A stretch of DNA of 64,000 nucleotides from Sulfopaludibacter sp963815475 (GCA_963815475.1 CAWFHD010000003.1:7688001-7752000); one strand, 5' to 3'. Counted from the first letter of the stretch, positions 34,691 through 44,021 are shown. Program-made: numbers and translations. The notes: generated by a model from the letters alone, not told the origin.

Positions 34691-35461
34691 CTATAGCAAA
34701 TTGAAGCCGCCGCAATCCGGGCATCGCCAGGCGAACCGCCGCACGGCTCCCTTGGAGCGCAGGTACTCCTCCGATGCCCCGGCGCCGCAGCGCACGCAAA
34801 CATTCGTCCAAGGGCCCTCGATCACCGCCGGCGCGGCCGGTCCGAAATGAAAGGCCCAGCCATAAATGCTGAGCCGAGTGCCGAAGGCGCGATCCACTCG
34901 GCGTAACACCGAGTTCAAAACGGCCAGGCAGCCTTCGTGGCCGAACGCGAATAGCGCGATCTTGCGCGGCGGCCGGCTCACAAAGTTGTGCGCGTTGAGA
35001 AACGACATCGATGCCGTCAGTTCCACCGACGCCCGATGCCGCAACGGGGTCAACCGCTCGATCAGCGCAATCACCTCCGCCGCGGAGTGAAATGGATTCA
35101 CGTGTCCGCCGCCGCGCCCCAACCATCGGTAGATGCCGTCAGAGAGCGTGGAGGCATCCGGTACCGCCACAAACAGCGCCCCGTCCGGCTTCACCACCCT
35201 GCCAATTTCGCGAACCGTCGCCTCCAGTTCGCAAAAATGCTCGAGGCTGTGATTGCTGATGATGGCATCGAAGCTGCGATCGGCGAACGGCAGGCGCGCC
35301 GCGTCCGCCGCCACATACTCCCCCGCTTTCCGCGAATCGGGCAGTTCCAGGTCCACTCGCACCACCACGATATCGGTTCGGGATGTGGAAAAGCTCCCGG
35401 AACGTGCTCCAACATCCAAAACCCGTGCGCCCTGCGGCAGGCTGTCAATCAATCGGATCAA
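34691..35461 (-). CDS. SAM methyltransferase with C-terminal zinc-ribbon-like end
   Basis: A 256-residue class I (type 11) methyltransferase: motif I VLDVGARSG, motif II VRVDLE, AARLPFADRSFDAIISNHSLEHF and the post-motif KPDGALFVAVPD. The C-terminus adds two CxxC pairs (VCVRCGAG and WRCPDCGGFNLL), a likely zinc-binding knuckle not usual in this family. The substrate is unknown. No ATG is available; TTG 35461 is the best start and may be wrong by a few codons. It is divergent from the VWA gene, 63 bases apart. Confidence 0.75.
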   Translation of the reverse strand: MIRLIDSLPQGARVLDVGARSGSFSTSRTDIVVVRVDLELPDSRKAGEYVAADAARLPFADRSFDAIISNHSLEHFCELEATVREIGRVVKPDGALFVAVPDASTLSDGIYRWLGRGGGHVNPFHSAAEVIALIERLTPLRHRASVELTASMSFLNAHNFVSRPPRKIALFAFGHEGCLAVLNSVLRRVDRAFGTRLSIYGWAFHFGPAAPAVIEGPWTNVCVRCGAGASEEYLRSKGAVRRFAWRCPDCGGFNLL

Positions 35462-35524
35462 GAGGCAGAATAGCAGTACGACAACTTGCCGAGCAGGCCA
35501 GTGTTTAAACTGGTAGCTGACAGT

Positions 35525-37615
35525 ATGAAACTCAAAATCGCACTGTTTTCCGCTTTAGCAGCCGCCTTGGGCCAAAACTCCGGACAGCAAACTCCGCCTG
35601 ATACGGTAATCCGTATCAATGTGAATCTGGTGCAAATGGACGCCGTCGTACATGACGACAAGGATCGGCCGGTTACTGACCTAAAGAAGGAAGACTTCGA
35701 GATTTTACAGGATGGCAAGCCGCAGCAGATCACGAATTTCGCCTACGTCGCGCTGGCCCCCGAACCCGGCGCGGCCCCCACGGTTCGTACCGCCGGCTCC
35801 AAAGGTAAGAATGACCCACCGCCACCCCCAATTCGACTCCGGCCAGACCAGGTGCGCCGCACCGTCGCGCTTGTGGTGGACGATTTGGGCCTCTCCTTCG
35901 AAAGCGTCGCATACACCCGGCGAGCGCTAAAGGACTTCATCGATAAGCAAATGGAGCCCGGCGATTTGGTGGCGATCATCCGCACCGGCGCGGGCATGGG
36001 CGCGCTGCAGCAGTTCACCGCCGACAAACGCCTGCTCTACGCCGCGCTCGACAAAGTGAAATTCAACTCCATGGGCCGGGTAGGCGCAAATGGCGGTAGT
36101 TCCGGCTTCGACGAAGCGCGTGCCCAAGCCTTTTCGGTTGGAACCCTGGGAGCGATCCGCTATGTGGTGGAAGGCCTGCGCGATCTGCCCGGCCGCAAGC
36201 AACTGCTGCTGTTCTCCGAGAACCTGCGCTTGTTTTACGGACGCGAAGGCGTGGATCCGCGCACCATCGACGCGCTCCGCCGCCTGGTGGATTCGGCCAA
36301 TCGATCGTCGGTTGTGATCAATAGCATCGATCCCCGCGGGCTGCAGACCTACCAACTGTCTGCCGCCGCCGACACCAGCAAGATGTCGCCCCGCCAGATC
36401 GCCGAGGCTCCCATGCGCCAGTCGAGGCGGGTTTTCAACTCGCAGGACGGTCTGGTGAAACTGGCCACCGACACCGGCGGCCTGTTCCTGGACAACAATA
36501 ACGACCTCAATGCGCAGGTGCACAAAGCGCTGATCGATTCGCAGGGCTACTACCTGATTGGCTACCACCCGGCCGCCAGCACCTTCGACGAAAAGACCGG
36601 GCAGCCTAAGTTTCACGACGTCCGCATCCATGTGAAGCGGGCAGGTCTGCATGTCCGCACCAGGACCGGGTTCTTCGGCACGCCCGACCGCGGTTTGCAG
36701 ACCGTGGCGCACACCCGCCAGGCGGAATTGGCGCACGCACTGAATTCGCCCTTCGCCTCGGGACAGATCCACATGCGGCTCACGACCCTGTTTTCCCACG
36801 CCGCGGAGAAAGGATCGTACCTCAACTCGATGCTCTACATTGACGCCAAGGACTTGAAGTTCGAAGAGGAGCCGGACGATTGGCACAAAGCGGTGATTGA
36901 CGTGGTGGCGGTGACGTTCGGCGACAACGGCGATGCAGTGGACACCAGCGACCGGACATACACGGTGCGGGTCCACGGCGATACGTATAAACAGATGCTG
37001 ACGGCCGGGTTTGTTTACCAGGTGCACCATCCGGTGAAAAAGCCGGGGCCGTACCAGATGCGGGTGGCGCTGCGCGATGCCACTTCCGAAGAGGTCGGCT
37101 CGGCCACACAATTCATAGAGGTGCCGGACGTTTCGAAAGGGCGCCTGACCCTCTCGTCGGTCGTGCTGCGCGAAGATGTTCCGAAGCCGCCCGTCGCGGC
37201 TCCCGGAAAGCCGCCCGCTGGGGAAGGTGAAGGTCAGGCCTCTTCCGATTTGGGCAGCCCTGCCATTCGAATCTTCAAACCCGGCGCCCTGATGCTGTAC
37301 GGCTTCCAGGTTCTGAACGCCGAGGCCGATCCGTCGCAGAAGACCGACCTCGAACTTCAGACCCGGCTCTTCCGCGATGGGGAGCAGGTCTACGCCGGGA
37401 AGCCCATGCCGCTGCCATCCACCGGTCAACCGGATCCTAAGAGGCTGATCGAAGGCGGAGAGATGCGGCTGGGAGCGAGCATGAAACCGGGAGACTACGT
37501 GCTGCAGGTGATCGTGACCGACAAAATGGCGAAGGAGAAAAATCAGGTTGCCACGCAGTCCATGGATTTCGAAGTGCAACCGCCGATGGGGCAGGAACCG
37601 CCGCCAGCCAAGTAA
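35525..37615 (+). CDS. VWFA-related acidobacterial domain protein
   Basis: A 696-residue exported protein with signal MKLKIALFSALAAALGQ. It follows the VWFA-related acidobacterial plan: INVNLVQMDAVVHDDKDRPV with LKKEDFEILQDGKPQ at the N-terminus, then a von Willebrand A fold with TVALVVDDLGLSF in the DxDxS-type place (an altered MIDAS, VDDLGLS) and LLLFSENLRLFYGREG. The C-terminal half is beta-rich. The family is expanded in Acidobacteriota and probably handles adhesion or protein assembly at the surface; this is family knowledge, not shown here. The product ends in a Pro-rich tail. Confidence 0.85.
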   Translation: MKLKIALFSALAAALGQNSGQQTPPDTVIRINVNLVQMDAVVHDDKDRPVTDLKKEDFEILQDGKPQQITNFAYVALAPEPGAAPTVRTAGSKGKNDPPPPPIRLRPDQVRRTVALVVDDLGLSFESVAYTRRALKDFIDKQMEPGDLVAIIRTGAGMGALQQFTADKRLLYAALDKVKFNSMGRVGANGGSSGFDEARAQAFSVGTLGAIRYVVEGLRDLPGRKQLLLFSENLRLFYGREGVDPRTIDALRRLVDSANRSSVVINSIDPRGLQTYQLSAAADTSKMSPRQIAEAPMRQSRRVFNSQDGLVKLATDTGGLFLDNNNDLNAQVHKALIDSQGYYLIGYHPAASTFDEKTGQPKFHDVRIHVKRAGLHVRTRTGFFGTPDRGLQTVAHTRQAELAHALNSPFASGQIHMRLTTLFSHAAEKGSYLNSMLYIDAKDLKFEEEPDDWHKAVIDVVAVTFGDNGDAVDTSDRTYTVRVHGDTYKQMLTAGFVYQVHHPVKKPGPYQMRVALRDATSEEVGSATQFIEVPDVSKGRLTLSSVVLREDVPKPPVAAPGKPPAGEGEGQASSDLGSPAIRIFKPGALMLYGFQVLNAEADPSQKTDLELQTRLFRDGEQVYAGKPMPLPSTGQPDPKRLIEGGEMRLGASMKPGDYVLQVIVTDKMAKEKNQVATQSMDFEVQPPMGQEPPPAK

Positions 37616-37630
37616 GCGAACCGGGGATCC

Positions 37631-38242
37631 TTACGGTCGCTCGCCTAACGCCCCACACATCGCGTCGAAGTCCGCCTTGCTGCCCCACGACAGCGTCAGG
37701 TTCGCGTGCTTTTCCGGCACCGGCGACGTATACGAAGTAGTGGGAGTGAGCGACCCGCCCGGCTGGATGTACATGAACATCGATTTGTGATCGTCCAGAA
37801 CCAGATTGGGACCCTGCCAGGCCCCGTACAAGCTGAAGTGCCGCCGCAGCCGTGGCTTGCCGTCTTCCCGAAAGTCCAGCATGACCGTTTTGCCGTCGGT
37901 ATCGAGCCAGGCGTTCGTCTCGCCTCTGAGGCCGAACTGATATTTCGCCCCTGCCACCGTGCAGACGGAGGCTTTGCCGCGAAGGGCTGTACCGTGCTGC
38001 CGGCTATGGTACCCGTAGCTCCCGCGCCGAATGTCCGGGAAGAACGACGCGTACACTCCATAGACCGATCCCGACGAGTCCCGCAGTCGCCCTACTCCGG
38101 CCCATTCGGTCTTGGGTGTGAATCGGCCTCCTATATGAAAGGACCAGAGTGCGATGACGGTATACACGGACAGGACTCCCAGGACGCAAATCGCCAGCAC
38201 ACTTAGACAGCCGAGTCGCAATCGTCCGGTCCGGCCCGCCAC
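37631..38242 (-). CDS. Hypothetical single-pass membrane protein
   Basis: A 203-residue protein with a basic N-terminus (MAGRTGRLRLG), one transmembrane helix (about 12-35) and a soluble extracytoplasmic domain rich in Gly and aromatic residues. I recognise no family. It begins 4 bases after the end of the broken SIMPL gene on the same strand and was probably cotranscribed with it. Confidence 0.55.
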   Translation of the reverse strand: MAGRTGRLRLGCLSVLAICVLGVLSVYTVIALWSFHIGGRFTPKTEWAGVGRLRDSSGSVYGVYASFFPDIRRGSYGYHSRQHGTALRGKASVCTVAGAKYQFGLRGETNAWLDTDGKTVMLDFREDGKPRLRRHFSLYGAWQGPNLVLDDHKSMFMYIQPGGSLTPTTSYTSPVPEKHANLTLSWGSKADFDAMCGALGERP

Positions 38243-38245
38243 CCT

Positions 38246-38928
38246 CTACTCCACCATCACCGTGAGAGTCACCGACACCTGCACTTCAATCGGCTCGGCC
38301 TCAATAGGCGTGTTGACCGCCGCTGTACGAGCATTCATCGGCAGCATCATGGGCCGCACCGGCTGGCCGCCCGACTGTTCCAGCAGCAAGACCTTCCCTA
38401 ACTTGAGACCCAGCGCGCCGGCCATGGCTTCGGCGTTGTGCCTGGCTTCCATGGAGGCTTTGCGCAAGGCTTCCGACCGAGCCGGTTTCTGGTCCTTCAA
38501 TGTGAATTGAAGGCTGCGAATCTCATTGGCTCCACCCGCCGTCGCGGCATCGATTACCTTACCGATATTCGGCAAATCGTCGCTGGTCACCTCAACGATG
38601 TTTACGGTCGAATACCCGTCGATGGTTGCTTTGCCGCCGGCTTTCGGGTACTGGTACACCGGATTGAGCGCATAGCTGATGGTGCGGATGTCCGCCCCGG
38701 GACCGAGCGCTGTATGCAGTTTCGCCAGTACCGACTGTTACTGAGCGGCGTTTTGCGATGCCGCGGCGTCCGTGGATGTCGCCCGTGTCACCACACCAAT
38801 GTCGATTTTGGCGCGGTCCGGTTTGACGAAGACAGACCCGGAACCGATGGCGCGCACCGCCGGAGGGTTGGGCTGACCCATAAAACGCCGCTGCCCAGAA
38901 TTAAGGTGGAAAAAAGGCCTAATTTCAT
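38246..38928 (-). pseudogene. SIMPL (DUF541) domain protein, frameshift and in-frame stop
   Basis: The SIMPL family is clear: RAIGSGSVFVKPDRAKIDIG at the N-terminus and RKASMEARHNAEAMAGALGLKLGK in the C-terminal half. Two lesions exist. A signal peptide (MKLGLFSTLILGSG from ATG 38928) is in another frame, rejoined if one T is added to the TTTT run near 38882. An in-frame TAA at 38738-38740 then splits ASQNAAQ from QSVLAKLHTALG with no change of frame. The whole would be about 227 residues, the normal length. Two lesions make a pseudogene more likely than a single read error. SIMPL proteins are exported and linked to stress defence. Confidence 0.78.
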
Positions 38929-39073
38929 ACATTTCTTCCCTGCTTTCATTCTCGCAGCACCCGCGTGTATCGTTTTTGACGCCTCGGCATCCAAATAACA
39001 GGTGTTGCGGACCCGAAACCGCCGCCGCCCCAAACAATAGACTTGCGGAAGACTGCGGAAAATTTTAAGATAA

Positions 39074-39091
39074 CGGAGTAGCCTTACTCCG
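39074..39091. promoter_or_regulatory. Palindromic operator candidate for the Rrf2 gene
   Basis: CGGAGTA (39074-39080) and TACTCCG (39085-39091) are perfect inverted arms around GCCT, 23 bases before the Rrf2 ATG. Rrf2 regulators bind dyad sites of this size and commonly autoregulate, so this is a plausible self-operator. No close -35 or -10 match is seen. Confidence 0.5.
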
Positions 39092-39114
39092 AAATTTACC
39101 GCGGGGAGTTCAGG

Positions 39115-39591
39115 ATGATTTATTCTCGTTCAGCCGAATACGCGATTCGTGCCTTTGTCCATTTGGCGCAGGTACCCGAAGGCAAGTATGCGATGGTCAA
39201 GAATATCGCCGAGCAGGAAGATATTCCAGCTCATTTTTTGGCGAAAATCTTGCAACAACTGGCCCGTAAAGGCCTGCTTCGCTCCAGCAAGGGTCCCACG
39301 GGCGGCTTCGCCCTTCGCGTGGAACCGAGCGAGATCCGTCTCCTCGATATCGTGGAAGCCCTGGACGGCTTGGCGCCCTACCAGCAATGCGCTAGCGGGC
39401 TTTCCGAATGTTCCGACGATATGCCCTGCTCCATGCACGATAGCTGGGTAGGCCTCAGAGGGCGTATCATGGATTATTTGGGGCGGAATACAATTGCGGA
39501 CTTGGCCAAGGCGCTGGAAATGAAAAAGAAGAATCTAGCCCAAACCAAACAGCGCAAGACCAAGCGACCAGTTACCGCCAAGAGGGCTTAG
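39115..39591 (+). CDS. Rrf2-family transcriptional regulator, likely Fe-S
   Basis: A 158-residue winged-helix regulator: MIYSRSAEYAIRAFVHLAQV, NIAEQEDIPAHFLAKILQQL and LRSSKGPTGGFALRVEP. Three cysteines in the pattern C-x6-C-x5-C (CASGLSECSDDMPC, about residues 92-105) match the [2Fe-2S]-ligand region of IscR/NsrR/RsrR-type members. The C-terminus is Lys/Arg-rich. It may sense iron-sulphur status, nitric oxide or redox. A palindrome lies just upstream. clpP follows 28 bases downstream; clpP under the same promoter is possible. Confidence 0.88.
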   Translation: MIYSRSAEYAIRAFVHLAQVPEGKYAMVKNIAEQEDIPAHFLAKILQQLARKGLLRSSKGPTGGFALRVEPSEIRLLDIVEALDGLAPYQQCASGLSECSDDMPCSMHDSWVGLRGRIMDYLGRNTIADLAKALEMKKKNLAQTKQRKTKRPVTAKRA

Positions 39592-39619
39592 GCTCGAATT
39601 TGAGTGATCCGGAGGCATG

Positions 39620-40240
39620 ATGGGGCAATCTGTCCTTGTCCCCATGGTGGTCGAACAGACCTCCCGTGGGGAACGCGCGTACGACATCTATTCACGACTG
39701 TTAAAAGAGAACATTATCTTTCTCGGCACTCCGATTGACGACCAGGTCGCCAATCTGATCATTGCCCAACTGCTTTTTCTGGAAGCGGAAGATCCGGAAA
39801 AGGATATTTCGATTTACATTAACTCCCCCGGTGGATCCATCACCGCGGGACTGGCGATTCTCGATACCATGGCTTTCATCCGGCCCGATATCGTGACCAT
39901 CTGCGTAGGTCAGGCGGCCTCCATGGCGGCCGTTCTGCTGGCTGAGGGGACCAAAGGCAAGCGTTTCAGCCTGCCCAATTCCCGTATTATGATCCACCAG
40001 CCCTCCATGCAGGGACTGGCCGGACAGGCGGCGGATATCGACATCTATGCCCGCGAGATCCTGCGTATGCGCGAGATTCTGAATGCGCGCCTGGCACAGG
40101 CCACGGGCCAACCGGTGGACCGCATTGCGCGCGACGTGGACCGCGACTACATCATGGAACCCGATCAGGCGGTGCAGTACGGCATGATCGACCGCGTGAT
40201 TTCCAGCCGCGATCTGGCGCCGGTAGCCATTAAGGGCTAA
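39620..40240 (+). CDS. clpP: ClpP, ATP-dependent protease proteolytic subunit
   Basis: ClpP tetradecamers degrade substrates fed by ClpX or ClpA. The 206-residue protein has the catalytic Ser in VGQAASMAAVLL, His in RIMIHQPSMQG and Asp in ARDVDRDYIME, plus the IINSPGG-type handle (YINSPGGSITAG). I prefer ATG 39620 (GGAGG at 39611-39615, four bases away) over ATG 39617. Neither clpX nor tig, its common partners, is beside it. Confidence 0.95.
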   Translation: MGQSVLVPMVVEQTSRGERAYDIYSRLLKENIIFLGTPIDDQVANLIIAQLLFLEAEDPEKDISIYINSPGGSITAGLAILDTMAFIRPDIVTICVGQAASMAAVLLAEGTKGKRFSLPNSRIMIHQPSMQGLAGQAADIDIYAREILRMREILNARLAQATGQPVDRIARDVDRDYIMEPDQAVQYGMIDRVISSRDLAPVAIKG

Positions 40241-40251
40241 CCGTCACAAAT

Positions 40252-42615
40252 ATGGGGTCAGACACCTTTTTTCAGAAAGGGGTCTGGCCCCTTTTCTTAT
40301 TTGCCCTCCCGCTTTTCGCCCAGGACTCGCTTACTCTCTGGTACCAGCAGCCCGCGACTCTGTGGGTGGAAGCCCTGCCTGTGGGCAACGGCCACATGGG
40401 CGGGATGATCTTCGGCGGAGTAGCGCACGAACGCATCCAGTTCAACGAATCCACCATCTGGACGGGTGAGCCGCACGGTTACGCCCACGCCGGCGCGTCC
40501 AAGTACCTGCCGCAGATCCGCCAACTGCTTTTCGACGGTAAACAGAAGGAAGCCGAAGACCTGGCCATGAAGGAATTCATGAGCGTGCCCCTGCACCAGA
40601 GGGCTTACCAGGCGTTCGGCGATTTGTTACTCGACTTTCCAGGTCTGAACGAGCCGGAGTTCACCGGGTATCGCCGCGATTTGAACCTGGACACGGCTAT
40701 CAGCACGGTGACGTACACAATTCAAGGCGTCACCTACAAGCGCGAGATCTTCGCCAGTTATCCGGCCAAAACGATCGTGGTGCGGCTGACCGCAAGTAAA
40801 CCCGCGAGCATCACGTTCGAGACGACGCTCAAGAGCGCCCACTCCGGTTCGCAGATATCCAGCACACCGGCCGGCGAGCTATCCATGTCGGGCGCGGTGG
40901 AGGATTCCGCCATTCGCTATGAGGCGCGATTGCATGTGGAAGCGCAGGGCGGCAGTCGCACGCATGGCAACGGCCGCATCGCCATCGCAAATGCCGACTC
41001 CGCCACTCTGATCCTCACCAGCGCCACTAATTTCAAGAATTACAAGGATGTGACAGCCAATCCGGTGGAACGGAATACGGCTGCCCTGACAGCGGACCGC
41101 GGCAGGTCCTTCGACGCGCTTCGTGCCGAGCACATCGCCGATTACCAGCGCTTGTTCCACCGCGTCTCGCTCGACCTCGGGACCACCGATGCGGCCAAAC
41201 TCCCTACCGATCGGCGCATTGCCGCCTTCGCCAAGGGCAGCGACCCGGCTTTGGTGGCGCTGCTGTTTCAGTACGGCCGGTACCTCATGATCGGGTCGAG
41301 CCGTCCGGGCGGACAGCCTGCCAATCTGCAGGGTCTGTGGAACGAGTCCAACAATCCGCCTTGGGACAGCAAGTATACCGACAACATCAATACCGAGATG
41401 AACTATTGGCCGGTGGAGGAGACAAACCTCTCCGAATGCCACCTGCCGCTGTTCGATGCCCTCAAGGATCTCGCCGTCTCGGGCGCGATCACGGCCAAAG
41501 AACAGTACGGCGCGCACGGCTGGGTGCTCCACCATAATTTCGATCTGTGGCGCGGCACCGCCCCTATCAACGCGTCGAACCACGGCATCTGGGAGACCGG
41601 CGGCGCATGGCTTTCCACCCATCTCTGGGAACACTACCTCTTCACCGGCGACAGGCAGTTCCTTAGCGAGACGGCCTATCCCCTGATGAAAGGCGCCGCG
41701 CTGTTCTTCGTCGATGCGATGGTGAAGGATCCCGCCAGCGGCTTCCTGATCACCGGACCGAGCAATTCACCGGAGCAGGGCGGCCTGGTCATGGGACCGA
41801 CCATGGACCGCGAGATCGTGCGAACGCTATTTGCAGAGACGGTGGCCGCTGCCAGGATATTGAAAGTGGATACGGCGCTCAGTGAACAACTGGACAGCAT
41901 GCGGAAACAGATCGCGCCGCACCGGATTGGGCAGTACGGCCAGTTGCAGGAGTGGATGGAGGACAAGGACGATCCCAAGAACGAGCATCGTCACGTATCC
42001 CACCTCTGGGCCGTTTATCCGGGATCGGAAATCACACCGTACGGCACGCTAGATCTGTTCAAGGCGGCGCGCCAGTCGCTGATCTACCGCGGCGATGCCG
42101 CAACAGGATGGTCGATGGGTTGGAAGATAAACCTTTGGGCACGCTTCCTGGATGGCGACCACGCTTACAAGATCCTGCAGAACCTGATCTATCCGGCCAC
42201 CGACAAGACCAGGACCACGCCGTCGCATGCAGGCTTGTTCGCCAATATGTTTGACGCGCATCCGCCGTTCCAGATCGATGGCAACTTCGGCGCCACGGCG
42301 GGCATCGCGGAGATGGTTCTCCAGAGCGACGATCCCTACGGCACGCCCACCAGTCTGACTCCGGTGCAGAGCGGCGAGGAGGCCTTCGTAAATCTGCTCC
42401 CTGCCCTGCCCTCGGCATTCCCCAATGGCAGCGTGAGCGGTCTGCGCGCGCGTGGCGGGTTAGAAGTGGCGATCGCGTGGAAGGACGGCAAACTGGCGCA
42501 CGCCACGCTAAAGCCGGCGGAATCGAAGGTCGTGAAGGTCCGATACAACGGCAAGGAAATCCAGATTCAGGCGAAGGCGGGGCAAGTTATTCAGTTGGAC
42601 GCCAAGAGATTTTAG
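40252..42615 (+). CDS. GH95 alpha-L-fucosidase
   Basis: A 787-residue exported glycoside hydrolase family 95 enzyme. After a signal-like N-terminus (GVWPLFLFALPLFAQ), the N-terminal beta domain has LPVGNGHMGGMIFGG, then the (alpha/alpha)6 barrel with QGLWNESNNPPWDSKYTDNI, the active-site block INTEMNYWPVEETN (about residues 379-392), and DGNFGATAGIAEM (about 676-688). GH95 enzymes remove terminal fucose (some galactose) by inversion. Likely role: breakdown of plant or microbial polysaccharides in soil. The only start giving a signal peptide, ATG 40252, lies inside the hairpin described above and has no Shine-Dalgarno, so the start may be unusual. No transporter is adjacent. Confidence 0.9.
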   Translation: MGSDTFFQKGVWPLFLFALPLFAQDSLTLWYQQPATLWVEALPVGNGHMGGMIFGGVAHERIQFNESTIWTGEPHGYAHAGASKYLPQIRQLLFDGKQKEAEDLAMKEFMSVPLHQRAYQAFGDLLLDFPGLNEPEFTGYRRDLNLDTAISTVTYTIQGVTYKREIFASYPAKTIVVRLTASKPASITFETTLKSAHSGSQISSTPAGELSMSGAVEDSAIRYEARLHVEAQGGSRTHGNGRIAIANADSATLILTSATNFKNYKDVTANPVERNTAALTADRGRSFDALRAEHIADYQRLFHRVSLDLGTTDAAKLPTDRRIAAFAKGSDPALVALLFQYGRYLMIGSSRPGGQPANLQGLWNESNNPPWDSKYTDNINTEMNYWPVEETNLSECHLPLFDALKDLAVSGAITAKEQYGAHGWVLHHNFDLWRGTAPINASNHGIWETGGAWLSTHLWEHYLFTGDRQFLSETAYPLMKGAALFFVDAMVKDPASGFLITGPSNSPEQGGLVMGPTMDREIVRTLFAETVAAARILKVDTALSEQLDSMRKQIAPHRIGQYGQLQEWMEDKDDPKNEHRHVSHLWAVYPGSEITPYGTLDLFKAARQSLIYRGDAATGWSMGWKINLWARFLDGDHAYKILQNLIYPATDKTRTTPSHAGLFANMFDAHPPFQIDGNFGATAGIAEMVLQSDDPYGTPTSLTPVQSGEEAFVNLLPALPSAFPNGSVSGLRARGGLEVAIAWKDGKLAHATLKPAESKVVKVRYNGKEIQIQAKAGQVIQLDAKRF
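40254..40297 (+). terminator. Terminator-like or REP-like hairpin after clpP
   Basis: GGGGTCAGACACC (40254-40266) and GGGGTCTGGCCCC (40279-40291) pair over 13 positions with one mismatch and one wobble, followed by TTTTCTT. It starts 13 bases after the clpP stop. It also covers the first codons of the GH95 gene. It resembles mobile GGGGTCAGAC-type palindromes found repeatedly in some environmental genomes, a recollection that needs a genome-wide count. Confidence 0.5.
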
Positions 42616-42656
42616 AGTCTCCAGGCCTTTGACGCTGACGTGGCGCGGACTCTCAT

Positions 42657-44021
42657 TTAGTCTCGGTTTGTCGGCTTGTCGGCGTTGCCGGCAGGTTTGC
42701 CTAAGTTCATCGGGGTGCTATCGCCGGTAATCAGGCGTGCTCCTCGATTAAAACTGATGTACTCCAGGCCCCACTGGACGAAGACCAGAATGCGGCTCTG
42801 GAACTGTACCAGGTTCATCAGGTGTATGAACAGCCAGACGAGCCAGGCGATCAGGCCGGAAAGGTGGACTCCGAAGATTCGAGCCACGGCCCGGCCGCGT
42901 CCGATTACTGCCAGGTCACCCATGTCGAAATAGTGGAAGGGCTTGAGCTCGACTGGACCGTTCAGTCGCGCCACGATTGCCTTGGCAGCGTACGCGCCTC
43001 CCTGCATCGCCACCTGGGCCACACCCGGCAGTTCCCTGCCGTCCGGGTACTTCGACTTGGCCAGGTCGCCCACCACGTAGATTTGCGGATAGCCGGGAAC
43101 GGACAGATCGGGAAGCACTTCAATGTGGCCCTGACGGGTAGTGGGCGCGCCGGTCCTCTCTGCCAATTTGCGGCCAAACGCGGTGACCGTCACGCCGCCA
43201 GCCCATAGCACGGTCTTCGTCGGCACCGCGTGGGTGGCGTGAGATTGGTCTTCGTAGACGATGCCATCCGAATCCATCGCTACCACTCTCACATTCGGCA
43301 GAAAGCGGACTCCGAGACCGATGAGCGATTTTTCGGCGCGCGCGGAGAGATCCTCGGGGTAAGGCGGCAGCACTCGGGGATTTCCGTCGAGCAGCAGGAT
43401 CTCCGCGTCGGGCGGGTGGATGGAGCGGAAATCGTGAAGCAGCGTCTCACGCGCGATCTCGCCCAACGCTCCGGCGAGTTCGACACCCGTAGCACCGGCG
43501 CCCACGATCACGAACGTGAGCCACGCTTTGCGCTTGGCGGGATTGTGCTCGCGTTCGGCCGCCTCAAAGGCGAAGAGAATTTTATGGCGGATGGCAGTGG
43601 CTTCCTCCACAGTCTTGAGGCTGGGCGCAGAAGCGCGCCACTCGTCCTTGCCGTAGTAGGAAGTCTTCGAACCGGTGGCGACGATCAGCGAATCGTAATC
43701 GAACTGACCACCGTCCTTCAGTGTGATGCGGCGGGCATCCGGATCGATATCGACGGCTTCGCCTAGAAGTACGGTCGTATTCTTTTGCCTGCTGAGGATG
43801 CTCCGAAGCGGCGCAGTGATCTCGCCCGGCGAGAGCGAGCCAGTGGCCACCTGGTACATCAACGGCTGAAAGAGGTGGAAGTTGCGGCGATCGATCAGCG
43901 TCACGTCCACCGGGGCATGCTTCAGCGCTCGCGCCGCGTACAAGCCGCCGAATCCCCCGCCGAGAATGATGACGCGATGGCTAATACTTCTACGATGCCG
44001 TAGGCGGCGGGACGGACTCAC
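42657..44021 (-). CDS. Type II NADH dehydrogenase (NDH-2)
   Basis: A 454-residue FAD-dependent NAD(P)H:quinone oxidoreductase. The FAD site is VIILGGGFGGLYAARAL (about 17-33), the NADH site FVIVGAGATGVELAGAL, followed by TVLWAGGV and YVVGDLAKSKYPDGRELPGVAQVAMQ split over the second FAD motif. The C-terminal hydrophobic segments (SGLIAWLVWLFIHLMNLVQF) anchor it to the membrane, as in NDH-2. It passes electrons to quinone without pumping protons. The start is GTG 44021. The gene stands alone, 36 bases from the convergent GH95 gene. Confidence 0.9.
   Translation of the reverse strand: MSPSRRLRHRRSISHRVIILGGGFGGLYAARALKHAPVDVTLIDRRNFHLFQPLMYQVATGSLSPGEITAPLRSILSRQKNTTVLLGEAVDIDPDARRITLKDGGQFDYDSLIVATGSKTSYYGKDEWRASAPSLKTVEEATAIRHKILFAFEAAEREHNPAKRKAWLTFVIVGAGATGVELAGALGEIARETLLHDFRSIHPPDAEILLLDGNPRVLPPYPEDLSARAEKSLIGLGVRFLPNVRVVAMDSDGIVYEDQSHATHAVPTKTVLWAGGVTVTAFGRKLAERTGAPTTRQGHIEVLPDLSVPGYPQIYVVGDLAKSKYPDGRELPGVAQVAMQGGAYAAKAIVARLNGPVELKPFHYFDMGDLAVIGRGRAVARIFGVHLSGLIAWLVWLFIHLMNLVQFQSRILVFVQWGLEYISFNRGARLITGDSTPMNLGKPAGNADKPTNRD

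Noticed and set aside
35927..37579. A 550-codon antisense open frame under the VWA gene
   Set aside because: Composition is that of a shadow (many His, Arg, Gln), with no family, while the + strand protein has a signal peptide and clear domains.
38738..38740. Recoded stop (selenocysteine or pyrrolysine) in the SIMPL gene
   Set aside because: The codon is TAA, which neither system uses, and the gene also has a frameshift.
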